DNA from: Aeromonas jandaei
GTDB taxonomy: Bacteria; Pseudomonadota; Gammaproteobacteria; Enterobacterales; Aeromonadaceae
Length of the DNA: 64,000 nt
Assembly (NCBI RefSeq): GCF_037890695.1
Contig: NZ_CP149571.1
Span: 1,704,001-1,768,000 of the forward strand
Direction: 5' to 3'
This document shows, piece by piece, positions 1 through 7,227 of this stretch; position 1 is the first letter of the stretch, and the number at the start of each line of letters is the position of its first letter. Position numbers and translations under genes: made by a program. A model generated the notes under the pieces. That model ran no database searches, was not told the DNA's origin, and worked only from the letters and a program-made list of their open reading frames with translations.

Positions 1-2
1 AT

Positions 3-533
3 GACCCGGCGAAGGGCGGGCAGGGTGATAGCGCAGGCTGTGCCGTGCTGGCGCCGCCCTCTGTGCCTGGCGGCAAGTTCAGGGTGCTGGAGCGCCACCG
101 CTGGCAGGGGATGGACTTTGATGCGCAGGCTCGGGCCATTCGCGCCATGTGCGATCGCTACAACGTGACCTATATCGGCATCGACACGACGGGGATCGGG
201 GAGGGGGTTTATCAGCTGGTGAAGCAGTTCTATCCGGCGGCTCACTCCATCCAGTACAACCCGAGCGTGAAGATTCAGATGGTGATGAAGGCGCAGGATG
301 TGATGAACAAGGGGCGGCTGGAGTTTGACTGTGGGATGACTGACCTGGCGCAGGCGTTTATGAGCATTCGCCGGGCGGTTACCGCAGGCGGAAAGTTGCC
401 GACCTTTGAGGCGAGCCGTTCCGAAGAGGTCAGCCACGCCGACATCGCATGGGCAACCATGCAAGCCCTGTTACATGAGCCGTTGGCAGGTGCCAACGGT
501 ACCAATACCAGCATGATGGAGATTTTTTCATGA
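3..533 (+). CDS. Phage terminase large subunit, C-terminal part (P2 gpP-like)
   Basis: The frame is open from the window's left edge, so the 5' part of the gene is missing; 176 residues are visible. The fragment starts with a DPA motif typical of the first acidic residue of the RNase-H-like nuclease domain, followed by a conserved stretch with YIGIDTTGIGEGVY and a late ADIAWATMQAL segment, as in P2-type terminase ATPase/nuclease subunits. The family packages phage DNA into proheads by translocation and cleavage at cos. The stop overlaps the portal start by 4 bp (ATGA), so the two are probably translationally coupled. An internal ATG at 45 is not a credible start because the family homology runs upstream of it. 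Confidence 0.88.
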   Translation, partial: DPAKGGQGDSAGCAVLAPPSVPGGKFRVLERHRWQGMDFDAQARAIRAMCDRYNVTYIGIDTTGIGEGVYQLVKQFYPAAHSIQYNPSVKIQMVMKAQDVMNKGRLEFDCGMTDLAQAFMSIRRAVTAGGKLPTFEASRSEEVSHADIAWATMQALLHEPLAGANGTNTSMMEIFS

Positions 534-1591
534 CAAAGCGCCGCAATCCGCGCAAGACCCCGCCGGTTACGGCGACCCAAGCGCCCGCCGCTGATGCGAT
601 CGAGGCGTTTTCCTTTGGCGAGCCGGTGCCGGTGCTGAGTCAGCGGGAGGTGTTCGATTACCTGGAGGCGATGCACAACGGCCGCTGGTATGAGCCGCCC
701 CTGAGTTTGCAGGGGCTGGCGCGGGTTTATCGTGCCGGGGTGCATCATGCCTCGGCCATTCAGGTGAAGCGCAACATTCTGCGCTCTTGCTTTGTGCCCC
801 ATCCCAAACTGAGCCTGACGGCGTTCACCGGTCTGGTGAATGACTATCTGATCTTCGGCAATTGCTACCCCCACGCTGTGCTGAACCGGCTGGGCGGTGT
901 GCTGCGCTATGACCATCTGCGGGCCAAGTATGTGCGCCGCGGGCTGGATCTCGATGCCTATTGGTGGATTGCGCAGCCCGGGAAGGAGCAGCAGATGCCG
1001 ATCGGTTCAGTCGGCCATGTTATGGAGAGCGACATCAACCAGGAGATTTATGGCATCCCCGATTATGTCGGCGGTCTGAATTCGACGCTGCTGAATGAGT
1101 CGGCCACGCTGTTCCGCCGCAAGTATTACGAGAACGGCAGCCATGCCGGGTTCATCATGCACATCACCGACGCTGTGCAGAACGAGGACGACATCAAGAA
1201 GCTGAAAGAGGCGCTGCGCCAGAGTAAGGGCCCCGGCAACTTCCGCAACCTGTTGCTCTACACCCCCGGCGGCAACAAAGACGGGGTGAAGCTGATCCCT
1301 GTGGCCGAGGTGGCGGCCAAGGATGACTTCTTGAGCATCAAGAACGTGAGCCGCGACGACCAGCTGGCGACCCATCGGGTGCCGCCCCAGCTGATGGGGG
1401 TTATGCCGAACAACACCGGCGGTTTCGGTGATGTGACCAAGGCCGCCCAAGTGTTCGATGTGAACGAGGTGGACAGCCTCAAGGCCAGCCTGCTGCAGAT
1501 CAACGACTGGGCAGGGGAGGAGGTGATCCGGTTTAACCCGTACAAGCTGGCTGTCGGTGAGACGGCCAGCCATAGCGACCGGCTTATCTGA
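530..1591 (+). CDS. Phage portal protein (P2 gpQ-like, PBSX family)
   Basis: This 353-aa protein has the usual length for P2 gpQ. Family marks are the FGEPVPVL segment near residue 28, the central LNDYLIFGNCY-like segment (here VNDYLIFGNCYPH, about residue 105), and the late RVPPQLMGVMPNNTGGFGD stretch. Portal proteins form the dodecameric ring at one prohead vertex through which DNA enters; the terminase docks on it. It follows the terminase gene with a 4-bp overlap and is followed by a strong hairpin at 1611, so P and Q form the end of one transcription unit, as in P2. In P2-type phages an Ogr-dependent promoter drives PQ; that would lie left of the window. Confidence 0.93.
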   Translation: MTKRRNPRKTPPVTATQAPAADAIEAFSFGEPVPVLSQREVFDYLEAMHNGRWYEPPLSLQGLARVYRAGVHHASAIQVKRNILRSCFVPHPKLSLTAFTGLVNDYLIFGNCYPHAVLNRLGGVLRYDHLRAKYVRRGLDLDAYWWIAQPGKEQQMPIGSVGHVMESDINQEIYGIPDYVGGLNSTLLNESATLFRRKYYENGSHAGFIMHITDAVQNEDDIKKLKEALRQSKGPGNFRNLLLYTPGGNKDGVKLIPVAEVAAKDDFLSIKNVSRDDQLATHRVPPQLMGVMPNNTGGFGDVTKAAQVFDVNEVDSLKASLLQINDWAGEEVIRFNPYKLAVGETASHSDRLI

Positions 1592-1610
1592 CTGCCACCC
1601 CATAGCAAGA

Positions 1611-1638
1611 AACCCCGCCAGCTGGCGGGGTTTTCTTT
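1611..1638 (+). terminator. Intrinsic terminator after the portal gene
   Basis: A perfect 10-bp stem (AACCCCGCCA/TGGCGGGGTT) with a 2-base loop is followed by a T-rich run. It starts 19 bp after the portal stop and ends the PQ unit. Confidence 0.85.
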
Positions 1639-1639
1639 T

Positions 1640-1956
1640 GCCTGGCGACCACGCCACCAGAGCGCATGCGCGGCCCGCTGTTGAGGCGGCGGCGCTTGGC
1701 ATCCCTTCACCTTCGCGGATCCTTTCACGCACACCCTGAGCTGCTGGCGCAGCCTGCCGACCCCTGCCAGCACCCAGCGCGCGCAATCGAACCCCCGCCT
1801 CGCCTGCCCGCTTTATGTGTTGATTTCCATGCAGGTGAAAGACTGGTGCCGGTTATCTGCTCCCCGCGCCAGCACTGGCCGCGCGCAGCCTTCCAGATCC
1901 TTTTTGCGATCCTTCACTTTCCGTCAGATCCTTTCACTATCCTGCTCGTATAATTG
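1640..1956. other. Non-coding stretch, presumed cos region, with GATCCTTTCAC repeats
   Basis: No convincing gene lies here; the open frames lack family features. By P2 synteny this is where the cohesive end site should be, between the portal gene and the early-region end. It carries a reiterated motif: close versions of GATCCTTTCAC at about 1717-1728, 1907-1917 and 1926-1937, and partial ones at 1700-1710 and 1895-1903. A G/C-rich segment near 1681-1700 (GAGGCGGCGGCG) loosely resembles the P2 cos core GGCGAGGCGGGG. Cos placement is inference from gene order; no nick site is claimed. Confidence 0.45.
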
Positions 1957-1980
1957 AACAGGGGGCCGAGGCCCCCTGTT
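1957..1980. terminator. Strong hairpin, probable bidirectional terminator
   Basis: An 11-bp perfect stem (AACAGGGGGCC/GGCCCCCTGTT) with a 2-base loop. It lies just beyond the 3' end of the minus-strand gene at 2000-2185 and between two converging units. T-runs are short, so termination strength is uncertain. Confidence 0.6.
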
Positions 1981-1999
1981 GGTTGAGTTATGCACAGAA

Positions 2000-2185
2000 T
2001 CAGTTGGTAACTATGTGCGCAAGCTGTCTAGTCGGCGGGTTCGATACTGACAGTCGGCCCACGATGACAAGGGAGCGAATGATGCTTTCGACTCGTCCAT
2101 GGTCTTCCGGCTGGCTTTTTTCTGTGATGAGTCTGGCAACGTAGTCGATATCGTCAAAGACTGTTTCTACATCTGGAAAAGGCAT
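2000..2185 (-). CDS. Small hypothetical phage protein (61 aa)
   Basis: A short minus-strand frame starting with ATG at 2185. It has a reasonable ribosome binding site (CGGGAGC, about 9 bases upstream) and a hairpin at 1957-1980 just past its stop. The protein is acidic at the N-terminus and has a hydrophobic core segment (SIIRSLVIVGRLSV), with no signal peptide or recognised domain. It sits in the slot where P2 carries tin and old, a position known in P2-like phages to hold accessory and anti-phage genes. No function is assigned. It could be a chance frame, but binding site, length and terminator agree. Confidence 0.5.
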   Translation of the reverse strand: MPFPDVETVFDDIDYVARLITEKSQPEDHGRVESIIRSLVIVGRLSVSNPPTRQLAHIVTN

Positions 2186-2330
2186 TCGATTTTTGCTCCC
2201 GTAGTTGTTCGTGTGGCTTATCTGTCCACTGGTTTGGCCAGTAAATTTTACTGATGGTTGGATTGCATATCTCAGCGTTATCCAGCCACTTTTTGCAAAA
2301 ATGTGCGTTTTTACCTGTCAGATCATGCAA

Positions 2331-2358
2331 TTGACAGTGCGGTTAACAATAACAATTT
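2331..2358 (+). promoter_or_regulatory. Possible promoter for the helix-turn-helix gene
   Basis: A consensus -35 hexamer TTGACA sits at 2331-2336, followed at poor to fair spacing by AT-rich TAACAAT-like sequence near 2344-2358. It lies 36-60 bp ahead of the ATG at 2394. The -10 match is weak. Confidence 0.3.
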
Positions 2359-2393
2359 GAGCACGGGCGACCCGAAGTTACAGGAGCCGCCCC

Positions 2394-2759
2394 ATGAAAC
2401 GGAATAGAACCTTGCCTGTGGCCGCTCGGCAGTACCTGCTCGACGCCAAGGCGCAACTACGCTCTGTGCTGAAAGGCGCAGGCTTGTCATACAAGGATGC
2501 TGCCCGGCTGATTAGTGTTAACCCCAGCACCATCAGCCGCTGGCTGGATGACGACGCGCCCGGCTTCATCGACCTGGAGGATGCCGTTCTGCTTTGCATG
2601 CACCTTGGCATCAGTGTGCAGCAGATGATCCCGGCTGCTGGTTGGGCGCTGGCCAGCCAGGCCACCCATGATCAGCGCGCAGTGTTCCTGACGATGAGCG
2701 ATGCCGAGATCGATTGGTTGCTGTCTGTCTGGTCTGGCGCGATCAAGGTTTATCGCTGA
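2394..2759 (+). CDS. Helix-turn-helix transcriptional regulator (phage accessory slot)
   Basis: This 121-aa protein starts at ATG 2394 behind CAGGAG. Residues about 22-55 form a clear XRE-like helix-turn-helix: GLSYKDAARLISVNPSTISRW, where the second helix carries the STISRW recognition pattern. It is followed by a DLEDAVLLCMHLGISVQQM segment typical of the dimer part of small repressors. The C-terminal part (MSDAEIDWLLSVWSGAI) is unassigned. It is read opposite to the early operon and ends in a small hairpin. The next 500 bp are AT-rich and carry phased repeats that could be its operators; that link is inference. It may control nearby accessory genes or the phage itself. Confidence 0.8.
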   Translation: MKRNRTLPVAARQYLLDAKAQLRSVLKGAGLSYKDAARLISVNPSTISRWLDDDAPGFIDLEDAVLLCMHLGISVQQMIPAAGWALASQATHDQRAVFLTMSDAEIDWLLSVWSGAIKVYR

Positions 2760-2790
2760 GTTATATTTATTTTCAGGCAAAATAATCCCC

Positions 2791-2814
2791 TCCAGCATGG
2801 CTGGATTTTGTTTT
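2791..2814 (+). terminator. Small hairpin with T-run after the HTH gene
   Basis: TCCAGC-ATG-GCTGGA (6-bp stem) is followed by TTTTGTTTT, 32 bp after the stop codon at 2759. Confidence 0.5.
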
Positions 2815-3073
2815 AGGCAACTAAGTTTTGCCGCATGATAGACAGGTTATTTATTGCAAGTCAAATATCCCGTCCACACAACATCATAAATAACACTTAT
2901 CTGTTATTTTTGCTGTTATACGCAAATGAAAGACAGTCATCCAGCACCAGCTAATAAGTCAATGATGCCAACAAAACCCGTGCAACCATGCTGGTGAATT
3001 GATCACTAGACGCTAGACGATTGAGCAAAATCCCTGTGATAGCTGGCTTTGCCAATCTTCTGCCCACCAAATC

Positions 3074-3120
3074 TTTAAACGGCATTTAAACCACCTTTAA
3101 ACACCCTTTAAAGATTTAAA
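3074..3120 (+). repeat. Phased TTTAAA repeat array (iteron-like)
   Basis: The hexamer TTTAAA starts at 3074, 3085, 3096, 3107 and 3115. The first four are exactly 11 bp apart, about one helical turn, and three of them read TTTAAAC. The regular spacing fits side-by-side protein binding or DNA bending. The binding protein is unknown; the neighbouring HTH protein is one candidate. Confidence 0.7.
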
Positions 3121-3161
3121 GCCTTGAAAGTTATCAACACCACACCATGAATATTTTGATT

Positions 3162-3192
3162 GTGGTGCAGTTGCTTTAATAGTGGTGCAGTT
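3162..3192 (+). repeat. Direct repeat GTGGTGCAGTT, two copies 20 bp apart
   Basis: Two exact 11-bp copies at 3162-3172 and 3182-3192 give a 20-bp period, about two helical turns. They lie just right of the TTTAAA array and a DnaA-box-like TTATCAACA at 3131-3139. Confidence 0.6.
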
Positions 3193-3277
3193 ATTCAAGA
3201 GTAGGATGGATATTTAAATTCTTGCTTCGCTACCTTATATATAAAATGCATGTGAAAAATATATGCAATTAATATAA

Positions 3278-3299
3278 AAAGCCCCTACATAGGGGCTTT
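3278..3299 (-). terminator. Terminator at the end of the phage early operon
   Basis: AAAGCCCCT-ACAT-AGGGGCTTT, a 9-bp stem flanked by A and T runs. It lies 22 bp past the stop of the last minus-strand gene (3322) and probably closes the early transcript; it could also act on + transcription. Confidence 0.8.
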
Positions 3300-3321
3300 C
3301 TGGTTGGCTCGACGTGGTCAA

Positions 3322-3510
3322 CTATCTTGCACGGTACTTGGCCAGCGCCTTGGTGAACACCTCCAGCTCATGGCCTTTGAATGCGCTGCTGTCCAGTTCG
3401 GCGGTGGCCAGATGGCCGTTGCGTTCCTTCCACACCGCATAGGCTGCGGCCTTGTCTACCTCTATCAGCGCTTTATCTGCCGGTGGCAGGTTGCACAGGT
3501 TAAAACTCAT
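3322..3510 (-). CDS. Small hypothetical phage protein (62 aa)
   Basis: The ATG at 3510 follows a strong GGGGGAG binding site. The product is 62 residues, predicted soluble, with a conserved-looking C-terminus (DSSAFKGHELEVFTKALAKY). It is the last gene of the early operon, just before the terminator at 3278, and is separated from the gene upstream by a strong hairpin at 3551. No domain is recognised. Its position downstream of A corresponds to the orf91/tin/old end of P2, where non-essential genes collect, so an accessory role is likely but unproven. Confidence 0.65.
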   Translation of the reverse strand: MSFNLCNLPPADKALIEVDKAAAYAVWKERNGHLATAELDSSAFKGHELEVFTKALAKYRAR

Positions 3511-3550
3511 CGTCTCCCCCTTTGTTGTGCTGACATGGTAATTAATGAAA

Positions 3551-3582
3551 TGTGGCCGGTCACGTTTTCGTGACCGGACACA
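3551..3582 (-). terminator. Strong intercistronic hairpin
   Basis: CCGGTCACG-TTTT-CGTGACCGG forms a perfect 9-bp stem, extended by TGTG/CACA past a mismatch. It sits between the 113-aa and 62-aa genes. There is no good T-run on the minus strand, so it may reduce rather than stop read-through, or protect the upstream mRNA end. Confidence 0.5.
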
Positions 3583-3599
3583 TTGAGCTTTTCCTCACG

Positions 3600-3941
3600 T
3601 CACAGCGCCAGCGCCTTGTCGCCCTGGGTGTGCCAGCACTCTCGCTGTCCCTTGAATGCGCCGCCGCATCCCTTTGGCAGCGAGCAGCCACAGTGCTGAC
3701 AGGTCTGTTGTTTAAGCTCGGCCTCCTGCGCTTGCCACTTCTCCCAGTCGCGGCGGATCAGGGTGCTGAGGTACTCGTCGGCAGAGTAGGGGTCATCAGC
3801 GCCAGCCCTGGCCGCGCGCAGGGCATCCAGTTGCTCACGCTCGCGAATGGAGAGCCGAACCTCCACCCGCTTGATGCCGAGCCCCTTGTCGCGCTTGCGC
3901 TGGGCCTCTTTGCGGGCTTTTGCATCCTTTGGCGCTTTCAT
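3600..3941 (-). CDS. Small basic protein with cysteine-rich C-terminus
   Basis: The product is 113 aa; the ATG at 3941 has a GAGGAGG binding site and overlaps the previous stop by one base (TGATG). The N-terminal 30 residues are strongly basic (about half Lys/Arg), a middle segment around residues 28-75 is helical and charged (RLSIREREQLDALRAAR), and the C-terminal part has CQHCGC and two further cysteines plus a histidine (residues about 81-105). That pattern suggests a single zinc-binding knuckle. A nucleic-acid-binding role fits but no family is recognised. It belongs to the early operon of the prophage. Confidence 0.65.
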   Translation of the reverse strand: MKAPKDAKARKEAQRKRDKGLGIKRVEVRLSIREREQLDALRAARAGADDPYSADEYLSTLIRRDWEKWQAQEAELKQQTCQHCGCSLPKGCGGAFKGQRECWHTQGDKALAL

Positions 3942-4432
3942 CAGCTGGCCTCCTCTGGTGTTGCCGGATAGTTCCGCACCGGATTGAATGCTGTCACAAC
4001 CACCTTTTGCGCCGGTGTACCTTCAATAAGGCGGCCCCGCATATCAACCATGATTTCGCCGGGGTTCATTTGGTCTGGATAACATCTTGTCATCCAGCCG
4101 AACACCTGCCCTCCATGAGTCTGTACCCATCCCGCCATAAAATAGGCTGTGCATGGTGTCTCAACGACATGCTCGTCAGGCTCGTCATCCCCGCCATGCT
4201 CCGGCACCTCCTTCATCCCGAACACCACATAGCCCGGCTGTTGGGCGTAGTCTGTGACGAAGGTGATCAGGCGGGTTACGCTGCGGCCTGTGTATCGCTC
4301 GCCGTCCCACTCGTTGATGGTGACAGTGTCACCCTCTTGAAAGTTGCGGTCGTTGAAGCGGATCTCGAATGGCTTGCTGCCGTCCAGTACCCGAGGGTAA
4401 TAGACCGTCAGGATTTTCAGTTCGTGGTGCAT
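3941..4432 (-). CDS. DUF3850 (ASCH-like) domain protein
   Basis: The N-terminal 60 residues match the DUF3850 pattern: HELKILTVYYPRVLDGSKPF, then EIRFNDRNFQEGD and a later YTGR and Y-VVFGMK segment. DUF3850 is a small phage and plasmid domain related to the PUA-like ASCH fold, thought to bind RNA or modified nucleotides; no precise role is established. The remaining 100 residues are unassigned and contain an HVVETPC segment and a proline-rich end. The 163-aa gene starts 16 bp inside the end of the Ead-like gene, behind AAGGAGG. Confidence 0.75.
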   Translation of the reverse strand: MHHELKILTVYYPRVLDGSKPFEIRFNDRNFQEGDTVTINEWDGERYTGRSVTRLITFVTDYAQQPGYVVFGMKEVPEHGGDDEPDEHVVETPCTAYFMAGWVQTHGGQVFGWMTRCYPDQMNPGEIMVDMRGRLIEGTPAQKVVVTAFNPVRNYPATPEEAS

Positions 4433-4827
4433 GTGGCCTCCTTATCGGAGAGTTTTTGTTCCTCTTCAATCACCATGTTGATGCCGTCTCGGAATGCTCC
4501 GGTAACCCCGCCATTCTCCGCACGGTTCGCCTTGCCAAGGAACTTGCAGGCATCAACCAGAGGGGTTAACTCGTCAAGTCGATCCAGCAGGGCCAGCACA
4601 ACCTCCGGCCCTGCAGCCGCTATATACCGACTATTTATCTCTAACGGTGAGAAATGGCGTTCTTCATCATCCGGCATTGTGCAGCCAGCTATCTGGCGAT
4701 GGCTGCCCTTTATGCGAACCACGCCAAAGCGGTTCCCATCATTTACAGCTTCCCATTCCCCTTCTGTGGCTTGCTCTGCCAGCCAGCGCAGCTCTTGGAG
4801 CTGTTCTTTTGTAAATCCAGACATCAT
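4417..4827 (-). CDS. Ead/Ea22-like phage protein
   Basis: The protein has 136 residues. The FTKEQLQELRWLAEQATEGEW start and the AAAGPEVVLALLDRLDEL segment (about residues 68-87) are typical of Ead/Ea22-like proteins of lambdoid and other phages. The family is non-essential and its function is not known. The start ATGATG at 4827 follows AAGGAG, 12 bp after the stop of gene A. It overlaps the DUF3850 gene by 16 bp, so both are on one transcript. Confidence 0.75.
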   Translation of the reverse strand: MMSGFTKEQLQELRWLAEQATEGEWEAVNDGNRFGVVRIKGSHRQIAGCTMPDDEERHFSPLEINSRYIAAAGPEVVLALLDRLDELTPLVDACKFLGKANRAENGGVTGAFRDGINMVIEEEQKLSDKEATCTTN

Positions 4828-4839
4828 GCCTTCTGCTCC

Positions 4840-7227
4840 TTACTCAACGCCCAGGCGCGCCCGCGCCTTGGCAATCTCTGCGCCGTGGCGCTGGTTGTCG
4901 GCTTGCATGCTCGCGACGCGGGCCTGCTCCTGTTCTGTGGGCTGGTAATTGCCCCGGTCTTCTTCGTCATCCAGCAGGCGAGTGAAGATGGAGATCGCCT
5001 CTTCGGCCTGCGCCAGCGGCATATCTGCCAGCCAGTCGGTGATGCTGCCGCCGGAGTGCATCAGCTCGCGGGCCTGCTGTTTCAGCGCGGCGCTGCTGGC
5101 GGTGCTGTTGCTGGCCAGTTCGGCCTCTACTTCTGCGGTCAGCTGGTCGGCCACGGCATCGCCTGCCCCTGGCCAGTGGCGGGTCACAATCAGCCGTTCG
5201 CCGACCAGTCGCACATATTGGCCATCGGCGTTGATGATGCAGCCGTGCTGCAGCAGGCTGGCATTACTCTCATCTAGACCCATACGAATCAGCTCTTTAG
5301 CCAGAGCGGATCCTTTAACCCCTGTTTTGGATCCTTCCGTACAGTTATTGACAGAACTCCGAGGGGCGCGGCTGCCGCCGCTTGAGTGCAACTCGCTGCG
5401 CTCGCCAACTGCATGCTCGCGTTGCTCGCCCAAACCCGACACAGCGACCCCCTTGCGCACTATCTGCCAGCCTTCTGTGCGGGTGACGGCGGTGGTCTGG
5501 CCCACGTCGGAGATCACCCCCAGCAGGCGCAACACATCCTCGCCGTATTTGTTGGCGGCTTCGTCCAGACGCTTGGAGAGCTTGATCAGATGGTCTTTAC
5601 GCGGTGTCTCGATACCACCCATGGCCTCGACAAAACGGCCCCACATCTTGTTATCAGCGGCATAGCGGGCCGCCTCCAGCACGCAATCCCATTCGATCAC
5701 CTCGTCGCCAAGGCGGCGCAGCTCGCGCCAGACCGATACAGACGGCCCGCCGATCTGCTGAAACTGACGGATGCGCCAGCAGCTTGCCCAGGCGGCGACC
5801 GCGATAGTGGTGTGGTCAACCGGTGCTTCGGCTTCGTAGTCCATCCCGACCTTATGGCCGTCGATGTTCTTGGCGATGTATTTGGCGATATACCCGGTCG
5901 CGCTGCCCTTGGCTGGGTCGATCTCCTTCCAGTTAACGCGCGGATTGATGGCCTTCACCACGGCTTGGTCGTTCACATCCAGCAGCCACTTGATGCGCGG
6001 CAGCTTGTTGCGGATTTTCATCTTGGCCAGTGCGTCGAGCTGGTCGCCGTTCGGCATCTTGAGCTCTGCCCGCTCGGCATCGGTGAAGTGGTAGGCCAGC
6101 AGGGTCAAAAAGGTGTCTTTGTGCTCTGGGTTGATAAACAGCAGGCAATGCCAGTGCGGGGTACCGTCGTGGTGCGGCTCCACCACCCGAAAGCCGAAGG
6201 CCATGATCCCGTCGCGGGCCAGCGCAGCCCGAAAGCGGGCCCACTGCTTGCACAGCAGGCGATTGGTCTTGGTCGGGTTGCTGCCGTTGAATCCCTCGTT
6301 CTGATAGGTCTTGCTCTTGTCTTGCTTGCCCTGGCGCCATGCGTGATAGCTGGATGGTGCGGTCAGGGTCAGGAACAGCCCCAGTTTGCCCTGCTCCTGC
6401 GCCAAATCCTCAAACCCGCGCATCCGCACCATCAGCTCATGGCGGCGGATCTCCGGGTTGGCCACTGACCCCATGATGGCGTCGGCCAGATCGATCTCCT
6501 GCCCCAGCTCCTCATTGACGGCACTCATGCTCTCCATCCATGCCCGCTGGGCCGCTTTGCGCTGGGTGAACTCACGCACCGCGTGGGCGCTGGCGTAGGG
6601 GCTAACCCCCTTGCGCACCTGTCCGGTGAGGATAGCGATCAGCTCGCAATAGACTGCCCATGCACGGTTAATCTTGCGCAGCCACCACGACTCATCGAGC
6701 AGGCGCACCAGCAGGCTGGCGGCCGCCCCTTCGAACTTCTCCACCGCAGGGGCCATCTCGGCCTTCTCTTCTTCATTCAGCTTGCGGCCCAGCAGGTTTT
6801 CCGCCTTGTGGCGTGGGTCGGCCGGCAGGGGCGGGCAGAAGTGCCACGCCTGTGCCTGCGCGCCCAGATCGGCCAGCAACTCGGCAGCTGTTCGCTCGTT
6901 CGCACCCAAGGCCAGCATCTGCTGGCATCGGCGGGCCCACTCGGCAGCGACCAGCTCGCGGCGGATGTCGTTGCGCAGGTGATGCACCGGGATCGGGAAG
7001 CGTGATTGCGCGGCGGCGCAGGCATCTACCATCCGGCGCAGCCAGATGTTTGCCGTCTTGTGGTTGGCTGGGTATCGGCGCAGGTAGGTCTTTGCCAGCG
7101 GCTTGGCAACGTGCCACTCGACGCGGGTCAGCTGGTTGGCAGCCTTGCCCATCTGGATGGCATCAAAGCCGGTGCAGTAATTTGGCGGCAGTTGGATGCC
7201 GCACAGGTTGGTGAGGGATTCTTTCAC
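4840..7227 (-). CDS. P2 gpA-like rolling-circle replication initiator endonuclease
   Basis: This large protein (795 aa from GTG 7227) matches the phage GPA family. It nicks one strand at the phage origin, becomes covalently joined to the 5' end and starts rolling-circle replication with host Rep helicase. Two marks are clear: the HUH-type metal motif HWHCLLF (histidines 358 and 360) and the twin tyrosines in GYIAKYIAK (Tyr446 and Tyr450), matching P2 Tyr450/Tyr454. Near the end, APRSSVNNCT is encoded by the probable origin. The GTG overlaps the previous stop as GTGA, which favours it; an in-frame ATG at 7284 would add 19 residues and overlap the zinc-protein gene by 61 bp. Confidence 0.93.
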   Translation of the reverse strand: MKESLTNLCGIQLPPNYCTGFDAIQMGKAANQLTRVEWHVAKPLAKTYLRRYPANHKTANIWLRRMVDACAAAQSRFPIPVHHLRNDIRRELVAAEWARRCQQMLALGANERTAAELLADLGAQAQAWHFCPPLPADPRHKAENLLGRKLNEEEKAEMAPAVEKFEGAAASLLVRLLDESWWLRKINRAWAVYCELIAILTGQVRKGVSPYASAHAVREFTQRKAAQRAWMESMSAVNEELGQEIDLADAIMGSVANPEIRRHELMVRMRGFEDLAQEQGKLGLFLTLTAPSSYHAWRQGKQDKSKTYQNEGFNGSNPTKTNRLLCKQWARFRAALARDGIMAFGFRVVEPHHDGTPHWHCLLFINPEHKDTFLTLLAYHFTDAERAELKMPNGDQLDALAKMKIRNKLPRIKWLLDVNDQAVVKAINPRVNWKEIDPAKGSATGYIAKYIAKNIDGHKVGMDYEAEAPVDHTTIAVAAWASCWRIRQFQQIGGPSVSVWRELRRLGDEVIEWDCVLEAARYAADNKMWGRFVEAMGGIETPRKDHLIKLSKRLDEAANKYGEDVLRLLGVISDVGQTTAVTRTEGWQIVRKGVAVSGLGEQREHAVGERSELHSSGGSRAPRSSVNNCTEGSKTGVKGSALAKELIRMGLDESNASLLQHGCIINADGQYVRLVGERLIVTRHWPGAGDAVADQLTAEVEAELASNSTASSAALKQQARELMHSGGSITDWLADMPLAQAEEAISIFTRLLDDEEDRGNYQPTEQEQARVASMQADNQRHGAEIAKARARLGVE
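5329..5368 (-). other. Probable P2-type replication origin inside gene A
   Basis: Read on the minus strand, this stretch contains CCTCGGAGTTCTGTCAATAA followed by CTGTACGG. P2's nick site lies inside gene A and, as I recall it, reads close to CTCGGAGTCCTGTCAA; one base differs here. It encodes the APRSSVNNCT segment seen in many A proteins. Two AAGGATCC copies follow on the minus strand (plus-strand 5309-5314 and 5329-5336). The match to P2 is from memory and unverified. Confidence 0.55.

Larger units (their letters stand above)
2815..3277. other. AT-rich non-coding stretch in the phage accessory slot
   Basis: About 460 bases with no credible gene on either strand, markedly richer in A+T than the rest of the prophage. 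It holds the phased TTTAAA repeats (3074-3120), a near-match to a DnaA box (TTATCAACA, 3131-3139), a pair of GTGGTGCAGTT repeats (3162-3192) and an extremely AT-rich tail with TATATATAAAA near 3236. It may be a regulatory or replication-related region, a non-coding RNA locus, or a remnant of an acquired gene. Confidence 0.6.

Noticed and set aside
1557..1953. Plus-strand frames past the portal gene (60 and 95 aa)
   Set aside because: They run through the terminator hairpin, have no binding site and contain the repeated GATCCTTTCAC motif.
2186..3300. Retron, reverse-transcriptase or known anti-phage system in the tin/old slot
   Set aside because: No reverse transcriptase or other large gene is present; only a 61-aa gene and an HTH gene are supported.
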